Below are positions 34,971 to 42,932 of a DNA stretch of 64,000 bases, piece by piece. The position numbers were made by a program, and so were the translations under genes. Within the stretch, counting starts at the first letter, position 1; the number at the start of each line of letters is the position of its first letter. The notes below the pieces were generated by a model, which saw only the letters and a program-made list of their open reading frames with translations, searched no databases and was not told the DNA's origin. This DNA comes from Allocoprococcus sp004560705. GTDB lineage: Bacteria > Bacillota > Clostridia > Lachnospirales > Lachnospiraceae. The stretch covers positions 1-64,000 of the forward strand of contig NZ_JBQHTK010000013.1 of NCBI RefSeq assembly GCF_052065755.1, given 5' to 3'.

Positions 34971-36117
34971 CAATCTCCCCCTCCTTTTCCATCGGCAAAT
35001 CCACGATCATCCGGGTTCTTCCGTCTTCACTTTCGGCGCGCATCGAGCCACCATGCAGTTCTACGATTTCTTTCGCGATAGCAAGCCCCAGCCCGGCACC
35101 ACCCGTTGTACTGGAGCGCGCCGCATCTGCCCTGTAAAATTTATTAAAAATCTTTTCCAGCTTATCTGCCGGAATGGTATCTCCTTCATTTTCAAAAACG
35201 ATCTCAACAATCTGCTCCTTTTGCCGGGCCAGTATTCGAAGTTCTGTATCGCTTCGGCAGTAGGCAATCGCATTTCTCAGAATATTGTCAAATACTCTGG
35301 CCAGTTTATCCGGATCTCCCTTGATCAACAGATTCCCCTCCGTCTGAACTGTGCAGATGAGATTCTTTTCCTGCAGGACCGCATACAATTCATCCGCGAT
35401 CTGCTCCAGCATCATATCCAGATCCAATTCCACCGGCTCCAGTGTAATATCCTGAAGATTCAGACGCGTGATCTCAAAGAATTCATTGATCAGATCGCCG
35501 AGACGGATCGCCTTCTCCAAAGAAATGTGCGTATACCTGGCCCGTTCTGCCTCCGACATTTCCGGATTCGTATCCAGCATCGTCAGATACGCCACCACCG
35601 AAGTCAGCGGTGTCTTCAGATCATGCGCCAGGAACAATACCAGATCATTTTTCTTCTCTTCGATCTCCTGCGCTTCTTTTTCCTGTTTTTTCAGTGTCTG
35701 CTTGATTTCATTCAGACGATCCTCCAGCGGTTTCAATTCCGTGATAAGCCGGATGGGCTGATCCGAATCAGAGAGAATGTTCTCGATTCCATCACCGATC
35801 TGATCCATGTATCTGGTCATTTTCGATAGCGCAATATAGAAGAATAGCGAAAAAAGAGCCAGAAATCCCAGAATCATAAAAAATACTTTGTTATCCCCGA
35901 TCAGCAGCCAGTACAGATGAATGGCCGTTCCCTCTTCCACATGCAGGGTTTCCATCAGCTTCAGAAACAGATTTGCAAAGCTGTCGTTATACACGCCGTC
36001 GATCACATACTCCAGAATCACACCGCCTACCAATACCGTGAGTGCTGTCACAAAAACCGTCTGAAGCAAAATACTGAGTTTTAATTTACGGTAATTATTC
36101 TTCAACCTTATACCCAA
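34906..36117 (-). CDS. Membrane sensor histidine kinase, VanS type
   Basis: A kinase of about 400 residues with two membrane segments (LLQTVFVTALTVLVGGVIL and VFFMILGFLALFSLFFYIAL) around a short external loop. A HAMP-like linker follows, then the phospho-acceptor box FLAHDLKTPLTSVVAYL, N box FDNILRNAIAYC and G box TGGAGLGLAIAKEIV. The start is uncertain: there is no ATG ahead of the first membrane segment, and TTG at 36117 or 36105 must be used. The gene overlaps the regulator gene by 23 bases. The last 20-odd residues, after VDLPMEKEG, run into the nuclease gene and are atypical. Confidence 0.85.
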   Translation of the reverse strand: MGIRLKNNYRKLKLSILLQTVFVTALTVLVGGVILEYVIDGVYNDSFANLFLKLMETLHVEEGTAIHLYWLLIGDNKVFFMILGFLALFSLFFYIALSKMTRYMDQIGDGIENILSDSDQPIRLITELKPLEDRLNEIKQTLKKQEKEAQEIEEKKNDLVLFLAHDLKTPLTSVVAYLTMLDTNPEMSEAERARYTHISLEKAIRLGDLINEFFEITRLNLQDITLEPVELDLDMMLEQIADELYAVLQEKNLICTVQTEGNLLIKGDPDKLARVFDNILRNAIAYCRSDTELRILARQKEQIVEIVFENEGDTIPADKLEKIFNKFYRADAARSSTTGGAGLGLAIAKEIVELHGGSMRAESEDGRTRMIVDLPMEKEGEIDEVYTHSRHPSWSIARRRKRV

Positions 36118-36784
36118 CTCCCCACACCGTCTTGATAAAGTCCGATTTTCCGGTAGGACCGCTCATTTTCTCGCGCAGATGCCGAATATGAACCATGACG
36201 GTATTATTGCTGTTTTTATAGTAGTTTTCATGCCAGACCGATTCAAATAACTCCTCCGAACTGATCACCTTCCCACGGTTCTCGCAGAGCAGCCACAAAA
36301 TATCAAATTCAATCGGAGTCAGCGTCAACGACCGCTCATTGTATGTACATTCATGTGACTGCTTGTTCAGAACCAGCCCGCCGAAATCAATCACATCCCC
36401 CTCGCTCCTGCTCTTATCATTGTACTGCGTATAGCGGCGCATCTGCGCTTTCACTCTGGCGACAAGCTCCAACGGATTAAACGGTTTCGGGATGTAATCA
36501 TCTGCTCCCATTGTAAGTCCGGTAATCTTGTCCAGATATTCCGTTTTTGCCGTCAGCATAATGACCGGAAATGTGTATTTCTCCCGGATTTTCTTCAGAA
36601 TAGTGAAGCCGTCGATATCGGGAAGCATCACATCCAGAATGGCCAGATCAATTCTCGTGCTCTCAATACAGTCCAACGCATCCTGCCCCGTATAAAACTT
36701 CAGGACATGGTATTCATTCTGCAGATACAGATCCACGACATCTGCAATCTCTTTTTCATCATCCACAATTAATATTGTATTCAT
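36095..36784 (-). CDS. OmpR-family response regulator, VanR type
   Basis: A 229-residue regulator. The receiver domain has the acidic pair DDEKE, phospho-Asp in LAILDVMLPDIDG and conserved Lys in PKPFNPLELVARV. The C-terminal winged helix ends in SNNTVMVHIRHLREKM and VWGVGYKVEE. It pairs with the overlapping kinase gene. VanR-like sequence does not imply glycopeptide resistance; no vanHAX-type genes are present here. Confidence 0.93.
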   Translation of the reverse strand: MNTILIVDDEKEIADVVDLYLQNEYHVLKFYTGQDALDCIESTRIDLAILDVMLPDIDGFTILKKIREKYTFPVIMLTAKTEYLDKITGLTMGADDYIPKPFNPLELVARVKAQMRRYTQYNDKSRSEGDVIDFGGLVLNKQSHECTYNERSLTLTPIEFDILWLLCENRGKVISSEELFESVWHENYYKNSNNTVMVHIRHLREKMSGPTGKSDFIKTVWGVGYKVEE

Positions 36785-36848
36785 ACTCCTTCCTCCTTCT
36801 CTTATGCCCCCTCAAGCCTTCTTCTCATCTTTCCACTGATGTACAGAG

Positions 36849-36899
36849 TAAAACATCGCCGCAGCTGGCGCCTCTTAAGCCTCCATCTGCGGCGTTTTC
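36849..36899 (-). terminator. Terminator of asnS
   Basis: Stem CGCCGCAG/CTGCGGCG with additional TGG/CCA pairing, beginning 13 bases after the asnS stop, followed by a T tract on the minus strand. Confidence 0.85.
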
Positions 36900-36906
36900 T
36901 CACTTT

Positions 36907-38298
36907 CTAAAGTTCACAGTTATTAACCGTTCTCGGGAACGGAATCACATCGCGAATATTGGACATACCGGTGAGATACATGATGCATCTCTCGAATCCC
37001 AGACCAAATCCTGCATGTCTTGTGGAACCATATTTTCTCAAATCCAGATAGAACTGATAATCTTCCGTTTTCAGGTTCAGTTCCTTCATACGGGCAAGAA
37101 GCTTGTCGTAGTCATCCTCCCTCTGACTTCCTCCGATGATCTCACCGATTCCCGGAACCAGACAGTCCACAGCTGCAACCGTCTTGTTATCATCGTTCAT
37201 CTTCATATAGAACGCTTTGATCTCCTTCGGATAATCTGTCACAAATACCGGGCGCTTGAATACCTGTTCTGTCAGATACCGCTCATGCTCGGTCTGAAGA
37301 TCTGTTCCCCAGGATACCTTATATTCAAAATTCTCATTATTCTTTTCCAGAATCTCAATTGCTTCGGTGTAAGTCACACGGGCAAACTCAGAATTAACCA
37401 CATTATTCAGCCGCTCCAGAAGCCCCTTGTACACAAATGAATTGAAGAAATTCATCTCTTCCGGTGCATTTTCCATCACGTAACGAATAATATATTTCAG
37501 CATGCTCTCTGCAAGTATCATGTCATCATCCAGATCCGCAAATGCGATCTCCGGTTCGATCATCCAGAACTCAGCCGCATGGCGGGTTGTATTGGAATTC
37601 TCTGCACGGAACGTAGGCCCGAAGGTATAAATATTCCGGAACGCCTGTGCAAATGTCTCTCCGTTCAGCTGTCCGCTTACCGTCAGATTGGTTTCCTTAT
37701 TAAAGAAATCCTTTGTGTAATCTACAGTTCCGTCCGGATTCTTCGGCAGATTCTCCAGATCCAGTGTGGTAACGCGGAACATCTCTCCCGCTCCCTCACA
37801 GTCACTTCCGGTGATCAGCGGTGTATGCACATACACAAATCCTCTTTCCTGGAAGAATTTGTGGATCGCATACGCGGTCAGGGAACGAACACGGAATACA
37901 GCCTGGAATGTATTCGTTCTCGGGCGCAAATGTGAAATTGTTCTCAAATATTCGAAACTATGGCGTTTCTTCTGAAGCGGATAATCCGGAGCAGATGCTC
38001 CTTCAATCTCAATCTCTTCCGCCTGAATCTCAAAAGGCTGCTTTGCTTCCGGAGTTGCCACCAGTGTTCCCCTTACAATAATGGCTGCCCCTACATTCAA
38101 CTTGGAAATCTCTGCAAAGTTCGGCATTGCATCGTGATAAACCACCTGCAGCGTTTCAAAGAATGATCCATCATTTACAACGATAAATCCGAAAGATTTG
38201 GATCCGCGCACACTGCGAACCCAGCCACCGATCGTGACTTCCTTGTCCAAGTATTCTTCCCGGGATTTGTATAGTTCTTTAATCGTTATTAAATTCAT
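36907..38298 (-). CDS. asnS: Asparagine--tRNA ligase
   Basis: A 463-residue class IIb aminoacyl-tRNA synthetase. The N-terminal OB fold (VTIGGWVRSVRGSKSFGFIVVNDGS) binds the anticodon. The catalytic domain shows motif 2 FGPTFRAENSNTTRHAAEFWMIEPE and motif 3 GFGLGFERCIMYLTGM. Length and motifs are standard. No T-box is evident; only 79 bases separate it from the upstream barstar gene. Confidence 0.96.
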   Translation of the reverse strand: MNLITIKELYKSREEYLDKEVTIGGWVRSVRGSKSFGFIVVNDGSFFETLQVVYHDAMPNFAEISKLNVGAAIIVRGTLVATPEAKQPFEIQAEEIEIEGASAPDYPLQKKRHSFEYLRTISHLRPRTNTFQAVFRVRSLTAYAIHKFFQERGFVYVHTPLITGSDCEGAGEMFRVTTLDLENLPKNPDGTVDYTKDFFNKETNLTVSGQLNGETFAQAFRNIYTFGPTFRAENSNTTRHAAEFWMIEPEIAFADLDDDMILAESMLKYIIRYVMENAPEEMNFFNSFVYKGLLERLNNVVNSEFARVTYTEAIEILEKNNENFEYKVSWGTDLQTEHERYLTEQVFKRPVFVTDYPKEIKAFYMKMNDDNKTVAAVDCLVPGIGEIIGGSQREDDYDKLLARMKELNLKTEDYQFYLDLRKYGSTRHAGFGLGFERCIMYLTGMSNIRDVIPFPRTVNNCEL

Positions 38299-38377
38299 TG
38301 GTAAAACCCTCCGTCCATATCATTACATTATTTTTAAGTATAACATTATTCTCGATATTTTGAAAGGGTTATTTCGT

Positions 38378-38632
38378 CTACTCCAAAGTTATGATGATAT
38401 CATCATTCTCCCGTCCGGCATCCCGGAACACCTGCATGATCTCCTGAAAATATTCGCTGCGTCCCGTGCTGTGAAATACTTCTATATGCGTATTCTGCAT
38501 ATCATTCAGGCAGTCCTGCAGCGTATCCAGGTTATTCTCATACCGGTCCGGAAGATCCAGTTTCTCCTTGATGTACTGATGTGCTTTCTCCGGCTCCTCC
38601 ATATATAACCCATTCAAAATGACTGACTTCAT
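38378..38632 (-). CDS. Barstar-family inhibitor
   Basis: An 84-residue barstar-like protein. It opens with KSVILNGLYMEEPEKAHQYIKEKLDLPDRYENNLDTLQDCL, the pattern of barstar helix and Tyr-Gly-Asn-type interface (here RYENNLDTL). Barstars inhibit barnase-type ribonucleases. The ATG at 38632 follows AGGAGG; upstream in-frame residues are not conserved. It lies 96 bases downstream of a secreted nuclease gene, on the same strand. No barnase is seen in the window, so its partner is unknown. Confidence 0.8.
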   Translation of the reverse strand: MKSVILNGLYMEEPEKAHQYIKEKLDLPDRYENNLDTLQDCLNDMQNTHIEVFHSTGRSEYFQEIMQVFRDAGRENDDIIITLE

Positions 38633-38728
38633 CTGCAAATCCTCCTTTTCCAGTTTTCTAGATTCTGGTTTCCCTATTCCGGAATCAATTCTAGGATTTG
38701 CAGTTTTATCGGAAATATACACGTTTCT

Positions 38729-39631
38729 CTACGGCTTGCATCTTCCACAAGGCTCATATCCCTGCGCAATCAGCTCCGTACGGGTTCCGGTATACTCCTC
38801 TTTATTTTCTTTCTTGATCTCTTCTGCTCCCCCGCAAGAAGAAAAGTGAAATTTTTTCGTGTTTGTGTTAAGAATATAATTATTTTTCCGATCAGAATTT
38901 ACTGTTTCTTTCGTATCCTCAGCTTCCCGACTGTCGCCTGTGGCATAATCCACTTCAATTCCCGGCTGAACGTTGTACACATATACGTTATAACAGATCT
39001 CTTCTCCGTCATCTTCCACAGACTTGGCTTCCATCTGCACACCGGACGCAACCAGATTATCCCCCTCGAAAACCGGTGTCACACGATACATCACATGGTT
39101 CCCTGTCTCACGGATATAATCCGCCACCATATTCTCAAACGGAAGCATCCCTTCCACATTCATATAGCGTGTTCCTGTAATCAGATTTTCTTCATTTGCG
39201 TTCTCCGCCGTAAGCTGATATCCAATCAAATGACAGCGGTTGTACAAATATTTTCCATCCACATTATCGTATTTCACCGTCTGCCAGCCGGACGGTTTCA
39301 CCTGACCGATATTTCCCCTTTTCTCCGTGGGCATCAGTTCTTCGCCGATCACAGCCTCTGCCACCCCGCATCTTCCCAATCCGTCCAGCTCACTGTAAGA
39401 TTCATATGCCTCCGGCTGCAGCTCATCCTCTGTAAAATCCGGCTCATCATCGTTGATGACCACATAAGGTTCTCCGTCATATTCCTGAACCTGCGCGACC
39501 GAGCTTGCACCGGAATTCTCCCACATCTGCGCATTTTCTTCCGCAAAAATTCCCGCCTCCTCACATCCCGCCAGCGGAAATGCAAGAAGAATGCAAAGTG
39601 CAATAGCAATGATTCTATTTCTTTTAATCAT
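38729..39631 (-). CDS. Secreted DNA/RNA non-specific endonuclease, lipoprotein
   Basis: A 300-residue exported nuclease. The signal peptide ends in FPLAGCEE, a lipobox. The catalytic domain resembles EndA/streptodornase-type endonucleases: YLYNRCHLIGYQLTAENANEENLITGTRYMN, with catalytic His in the RCHL motif and a metal-site Asn. After an acidic linker the C-terminus has NYILNTNTKKFHFSSCGGAEEI and YEPCGRCKP, a Cys-containing Ada-like module seen on other secreted nucleases. Its start overlaps the upstream gene by eight bases. Likely role: extracellular nucleic acid degradation, which would supply the nucleoside importer. Confidence 0.85.
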   Translation of the reverse strand: MIKRNRIIAIALCILLAFPLAGCEEAGIFAEENAQMWENSGASSVAQVQEYDGEPYVVINDDEPDFTEDELQPEAYESYSELDGLGRCGVAEAVIGEELMPTEKRGNIGQVKPSGWQTVKYDNVDGKYLYNRCHLIGYQLTAENANEENLITGTRYMNVEGMLPFENMVADYIRETGNHVMYRVTPVFEGDNLVASGVQMEAKSVEDDGEEICYNVYVYNVQPGIEVDYATGDSREAEDTKETVNSDRKNNYILNTNTKKFHFSSCGGAEEIKKENKEEYTGTRTELIAQGYEPCGRCKP

Positions 39632-40076
39632 TCTGTTTTTCTCCCCTTATGTAAATCTCTTTCGTGATCTTTTCATGTGAATTGCCCCTCATATCCACAC
39701 TTTCTACTTTTTCCCACTCCTCAAGACATAAGTCCAGATACTGATCCGCCGGATATCTCCGATTCCAATGATATACGATCAGTTTTTCAATTCTGGAAAC
39801 GTATGGCTTCAGTTCTGCATTTTCTACAAAACAGTATTCTCCCTCCTGTGCCATCTCCAGAAACTGTTCTGAGCTTATGATCTGCATATCACCGGCTTCC
39901 TCTCTGTCTCTCAGTTCTCCTGCCGATGCAAATAATTTTTCCGAAAATGGATGAATCCAAAGTTTTCCGTCTCCGCAGATCTTACGGATGTCTCCCGTTA
40001 CCACTTTATCGCGGCTCTGTCTGCGCTTGTTGAACATCATGCCTCCGGCATCGTCAATACATAGAATTACTATCAT
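39624..40076 (-). CDS. Conserved hypothetical protein of the nuclease cassette
   Basis: A 150-residue cytoplasmic protein that begins VILCIDDAGGMMFNKRRQSRD and ends SHEKITKEIYIRG. I recognise this pattern from Lachnospiraceae genomes, where it is sometimes labelled a ribonuclease without evidence. No catalytic motif is clear to me. AGGGGAG precedes the ATG. It overlaps the endonuclease gene by eight bases, so the two are translated together. Function unknown. Confidence 0.7.
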   Translation of the reverse strand: MIVILCIDDAGGMMFNKRRQSRDKVVTGDIRKICGDGKLWIHPFSEKLFASAGELRDREEAGDMQIISSEQFLEMAQEGEYCFVENAELKPYVSRIEKLIVYHWNRRYPADQYLDLCLEEWEKVESVDMRGNSHEKITKEIYIRGEKQND

Positions 40077-40218
40077 AAACCTTATATTCTCCCCTTTTCT
40101 GCTGGTTACCTATGATATACTGAAAAAGTGTCTTGTTGGAAGTCTAACATATCCTGTAACGGATTTCAACACCCGTATTATTGTCCTGCCCTAATCCTTC
40201 TTATAATTAGCAGGCATT

Positions 40219-40824
40219 CTATATATTCATCCTCAAGCACCGTATCGTCGTCCTGCTCTGCCCACTTAATGTACAGGTAAAGAGTGTCAGATCCCAGTCT
40301 CCACTCCTCATCTCTTCCACAGCCGCAGCCTGAAGTACTTCCATCTCCGCCACTTCATATGAAAATTCATTTCCATCCACATCTTTGAAAATAACAGGGT
40401 CTCCAGCCTGCAGTTTACTCAGATTTCCAAAGAAAGAAACGTAATTGTGTGCGGCAATAATCAGATCATCCTTATACGCAGAGCCTTCATAACGGCAAGG
40501 TGCAATCTTCAGATTCGGGGGGCTTAGGCTACTGACGACCGGAAGTTCCAGATTCAAAGACGGAATCTGAAGAACCCCGATATACTCCACGCCATCAATC
40601 CGCTGCACCGGCATCTCCATATCCGGATTCAAAATATAATCCGGTATTTCCGGTTCATCTTCCTGTTCCTCCTCATCCTGCTCCTCTATCCGGATTTCAT
40701 CCAATGCCTGACGGGCAGAACACTTTGCCCGATATTCATCATAAATATTATATCCTGTAAGGAAAAAGGCTGCCGCAATCAGCAGCAGCCCTGACAGGAT
40801 AAAAATAATCCCTTTATTTTTCAT
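40219..40824 (-). CDS. Sortase, accessory to the pilus
   Basis: A 201-residue membrane-anchored sortase. An N-terminal helix (IIFILSGLLLIAAAFFLTGYNI) and an acidic stretch precede the catalytic domain. The domain has the His in AAHNYVSFFG, the Cys in TLFTCTLSGQS and the Arg in RTTIRC. Its short size and TLxTC motif resemble class D-type sortases. It lacks the C-terminal anchor of the class C enzyme encoded upstream. Its start overlaps the minor pilin gene by 11 bases. It may attach the finished pilus to the wall. A weak hairpin (40185-40214) without a T run follows. Confidence 0.8.
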   Translation of the reverse strand: MKNKGIIFILSGLLLIAAAFFLTGYNIYDEYRAKCSARQALDEIRIEEQDEEEQEDEPEIPDYILNPDMEMPVQRIDGVEYIGVLQIPSLNLELPVVSSLSPPNLKIAPCRYEGSAYKDDLIIAAHNYVSFFGNLSKLQAGDPVIFKDVDGNEFSYEVAEMEVLQAAAVEEMRSGDWDLTLFTCTLSGQSRTTIRCLRMNI

Positions 40825-41806
40825 GTGTATTTCCTCTCCGACGCAGCACTCCGATTACTATAAGGAGCAAGCCTCCGGCCACAAGTACCGGAACCGGCCA
40901 CCAGAGCTGTCCAGTCTGCGGGAGCGTAGGATTTCCGGGTTGATCCGGATTTTCAGGTTGTTCCGGATTTTCAGGGGTACCCTCATCATACGTATTTGTC
41001 ACCACAAATGTGGTACCTTCCTGCGTCACCAAAACCGTATAATCTTCCAGTTCCTTTTCCACTACGGTCCACTTAGAACTCTCATCCAGTTCGTCCCATG
41101 TATACCGCCAGTCATTTGCAGCACTCAGCGTGACGGTATCAAATACTTTTCCATCCCTCAGCAGTTGCACCTCGATTTCCTTCGGACGTTCTTTCTCATG
41201 CCCTTCGTCCTTCCAGACCTTCAGCGCTTTACGGGTTATCGTCTTCGGCTCTTCCGGAACCGGCTCCGAATCATGCTTGGCGTTGGCTGTCACATCATAG
41301 CTCCAGGTATTATTTTCCTTATCCAGACTCGGCAGCATCACCATAAACGGGGACGCGTCATAATAGTATCCGTCCTGTGTATGGCGCCGGCTGATCACCA
41401 GATATAAGCCCGGTGTCAGTTTTTCCTGTGTGTTCGGAAATGTAACCAGTCCATTTTCATCCGTCTTCCCACTGTCAGTCGGCGGAATCTGATCCCGGAG
41501 AACATATCCTTCCAGCGTCGCTGCCAGTTCCCTCCAGGCCTCATCGTTCTTTCCGCGGATATCTACATTGAACTGTTGAAATGTCTCTGTAGTTGTCAGT
41601 TCTCCGTACTCATCTACCGTGGCCACCAGATAAATGTCAAACTCCGCACCGGCCAACGGCGTATCGCCATCCCGATAGGAAATGGTCAGGCTCACATCCT
41701 TATTCAGTTCAATACTTCCCGCCGCCAGTACGCTCATCGGCAGGATCATACACGCCGCCAGCACACTAAGCAGAACGGCCGTCAGACGTTTAGAAATCTT
41801 CATCAT
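40814..41806 (-). CDS. Minor pilin / Cna-B domain surface protein (LPQTG)
   Basis: A 330-residue exported protein. The signal peptide (KRLTAVLLSVLAACMILPMSVLAA) is followed by a SpaA-like beta domain with GDTPLAGAEFDIYLVA, a Cna-B domain starting ITRKALKVWKDEGHEKERPKEIEVQLLRDG, a Pro-rich spacer and the sorting signal LPQTG with a hydrophobic tail and RRR. It is probably the basal or anchoring pilin. GGAGGT before ATG at 41806 sets the start, 17 bases inside the class C sortase gene. Confidence 0.88.
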   Translation of the reverse strand: MMKISKRLTAVLLSVLAACMILPMSVLAAGSIELNKDVSLTISYRDGDTPLAGAEFDIYLVATVDEYGELTTTETFQQFNVDIRGKNDEAWRELAATLEGYVLRDQIPPTDSGKTDENGLVTFPNTQEKLTPGLYLVISRRHTQDGYYYDASPFMVMLPSLDKENNTWSYDVTANAKHDSEPVPEEPKTITRKALKVWKDEGHEKERPKEIEVQLLRDGKVFDTVTLSAANDWRYTWDELDESSKWTVVEKELEDYTVLVTQEGTTFVVTNTYDEGTPENPEQPENPDQPGNPTLPQTGQLWWPVPVLVAGGLLLIVIGVLRRRGNTHEK

Positions 41807-42647
41807 CGTTACCTCCATGATTTTTCTTGCGCTGCCTCGGGAGCAGCAGGATCACTAAAAGCAAAAGCAACATCGGGGTTGCTATAGCAGGTGCCACGAT
41901 CAGCGGCTCAATCTGTACTGCATCCGCCGCCACACGGGCTTTATTTGCTTCTTTTACATTTTCAATTCGATGCCCCCGCACCAACAGACGGTGGGTATTG
42001 ATTCCATACGGAGTGCAGGTAACGAGCGTACAGTAATCTTTCCCTTCTTCAATCCGAAGGGCACCCGTCTCCTGGGGTTCCACGATCAGGATTTGATTGA
42101 CCTCATAAGTCAGTACCTCGTCCAGGACCCGGAGCATAAATATGTCTCCCTCTTGCAGCTTGTCCAGGTTGGTAAATAACTTGGCGCTGGGCAGTCCCCT
42201 GTGGCCGGAGAGGACACAGTGAGTGCTCTCTCCCCCCACAGGCAGGCTGGACCATTCCAGATGCCCCACGGCGATCTGCAGGACCGATTCATCCGTACCG
42301 TGATAGATGGGCAGAGAGCAATCAATACTGGGTATTTCAATATAGCCCATGATGCCAAGGCCGGACACATCCAATTGCCGCTCGTATTCTTCCTTATGGG
42401 CATCACTGAGCAGGTAGGCCTCATCCCTGTCGTTCAGAGATGCATTGTACCTTTCGGCTGCAGCCCAGATTTCGTCATATTGCTCCTGGTTCAGATTGGC
42501 CACTTCTTCGGAATATGCAGCAATAGCTCTGGTTTGATGATAGGAATTCCAATAATCGCTGACTGTCGGATACAGCAACAAGGACAGCCCTACAAGAAGG
42601 ATCAGTACCAGGAGTAACGTTATAAAATTGCCTTTTTTCTTCTTCAT
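41790..42647 (-). CDS. srtC: Class C (pilus-polymerising) sortase
   Basis: A 285-residue class C sortase that joins pilin subunits by isopeptide bonds. An N-terminal membrane helix precedes the lid region (SLNDRDEAYLLSD). The catalytic domain has His in VLSGHRGLPSAKLF, Cys in CTLVTCTPYGINTHRLLVRG and the Arg in that same motif. A C-terminal membrane helix (IATPMLLLLLVILLL) and basic tail are typical. It lies 285 bases downstream of the major pilin gene, a gap filled by hairpins. Confidence 0.93.
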   Translation of the reverse strand: MKKKKGNFITLLLVLILLVGLSLLLYPTVSDYWNSYHQTRAIAAYSEEVANLNQEQYDEIWAAAERYNASLNDRDEAYLLSDAHKEEYERQLDVSGLGIMGYIEIPSIDCSLPIYHGTDESVLQIAVGHLEWSSLPVGGESTHCVLSGHRGLPSAKLFTNLDKLQEGDIFMLRVLDEVLTYEVNQILIVEPQETGALRIEEGKDYCTLVTCTPYGINTHRLLVRGHRIENVKEANKARVAADAVQIEPLIVAPAIATPMLLLLLVILLLPRQRKKNHGGNDDEDF

Positions 42648-42741
42648 GCAGGGTTCTCCTTACCACTGTAGGCCGGGGAGGAGGTGCCCTCCGCGGCTGT
42701 CACAGAGAAATTTCAGTGTGTTTCAGATATGTATGATACAA

Positions 42742-42796
42742 GGGTCAAAAGGTCATGTTTTTCATGCTTGCATGAAAAAACATGACTTTGGGACCC
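42742..42796. repeat. Long hairpin between pilin and sortase genes
   Basis: Arms GTCATGTTTTTCATGC and GCATGAAAAAACATGAC pair with a single bulge and two loop bases. Outer arms GGGTC/GACCC enclose them. The left flank, ATGATACAAGGGTCAAAAGGT, echoes the 79-bp repeat next to it. Confidence 0.8.
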
Positions 42797-42843
42797 GCAA
42801 AACATGAGAAAGTAGCCCGAATAGGGCGGATTTCGAATGTTTT

Positions 42844-42922
42844 TAGGATTTCGCGAGCACAAAGTGCGAAGAAACCCGTGTATCATAGGGGTCGAAATAC
42901 CTTTTGACCCCTACATCATATG
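42844..42922 (-). repeat. 79-bp dispersed palindromic repeat, copy B
   Basis: Inverted copy of 2257-2335 with six differences in 79 bases. Here the first hairpin stem TAGGGGTC/GACCCCTA is perfect and the second is GGGTTTC/GAAATCC with GCAC/GTGC inside. It sits 10 bases after the major pilin stop codon. Confidence 0.85.
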
Positions 42923-42932
42923 TATCAGAGTA

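Noticed and set aside
34906..36784. Vancomycin resistance regulators
   Set aside because: The VanR/VanS likeness is only at family level. No vanH, vanA or vanX-type genes occur in the window.
38299..38377. T-box leader upstream of asnS
   Set aside because: The gap is 79 bases with no specifier loop or T-box sequence, too short for this element.
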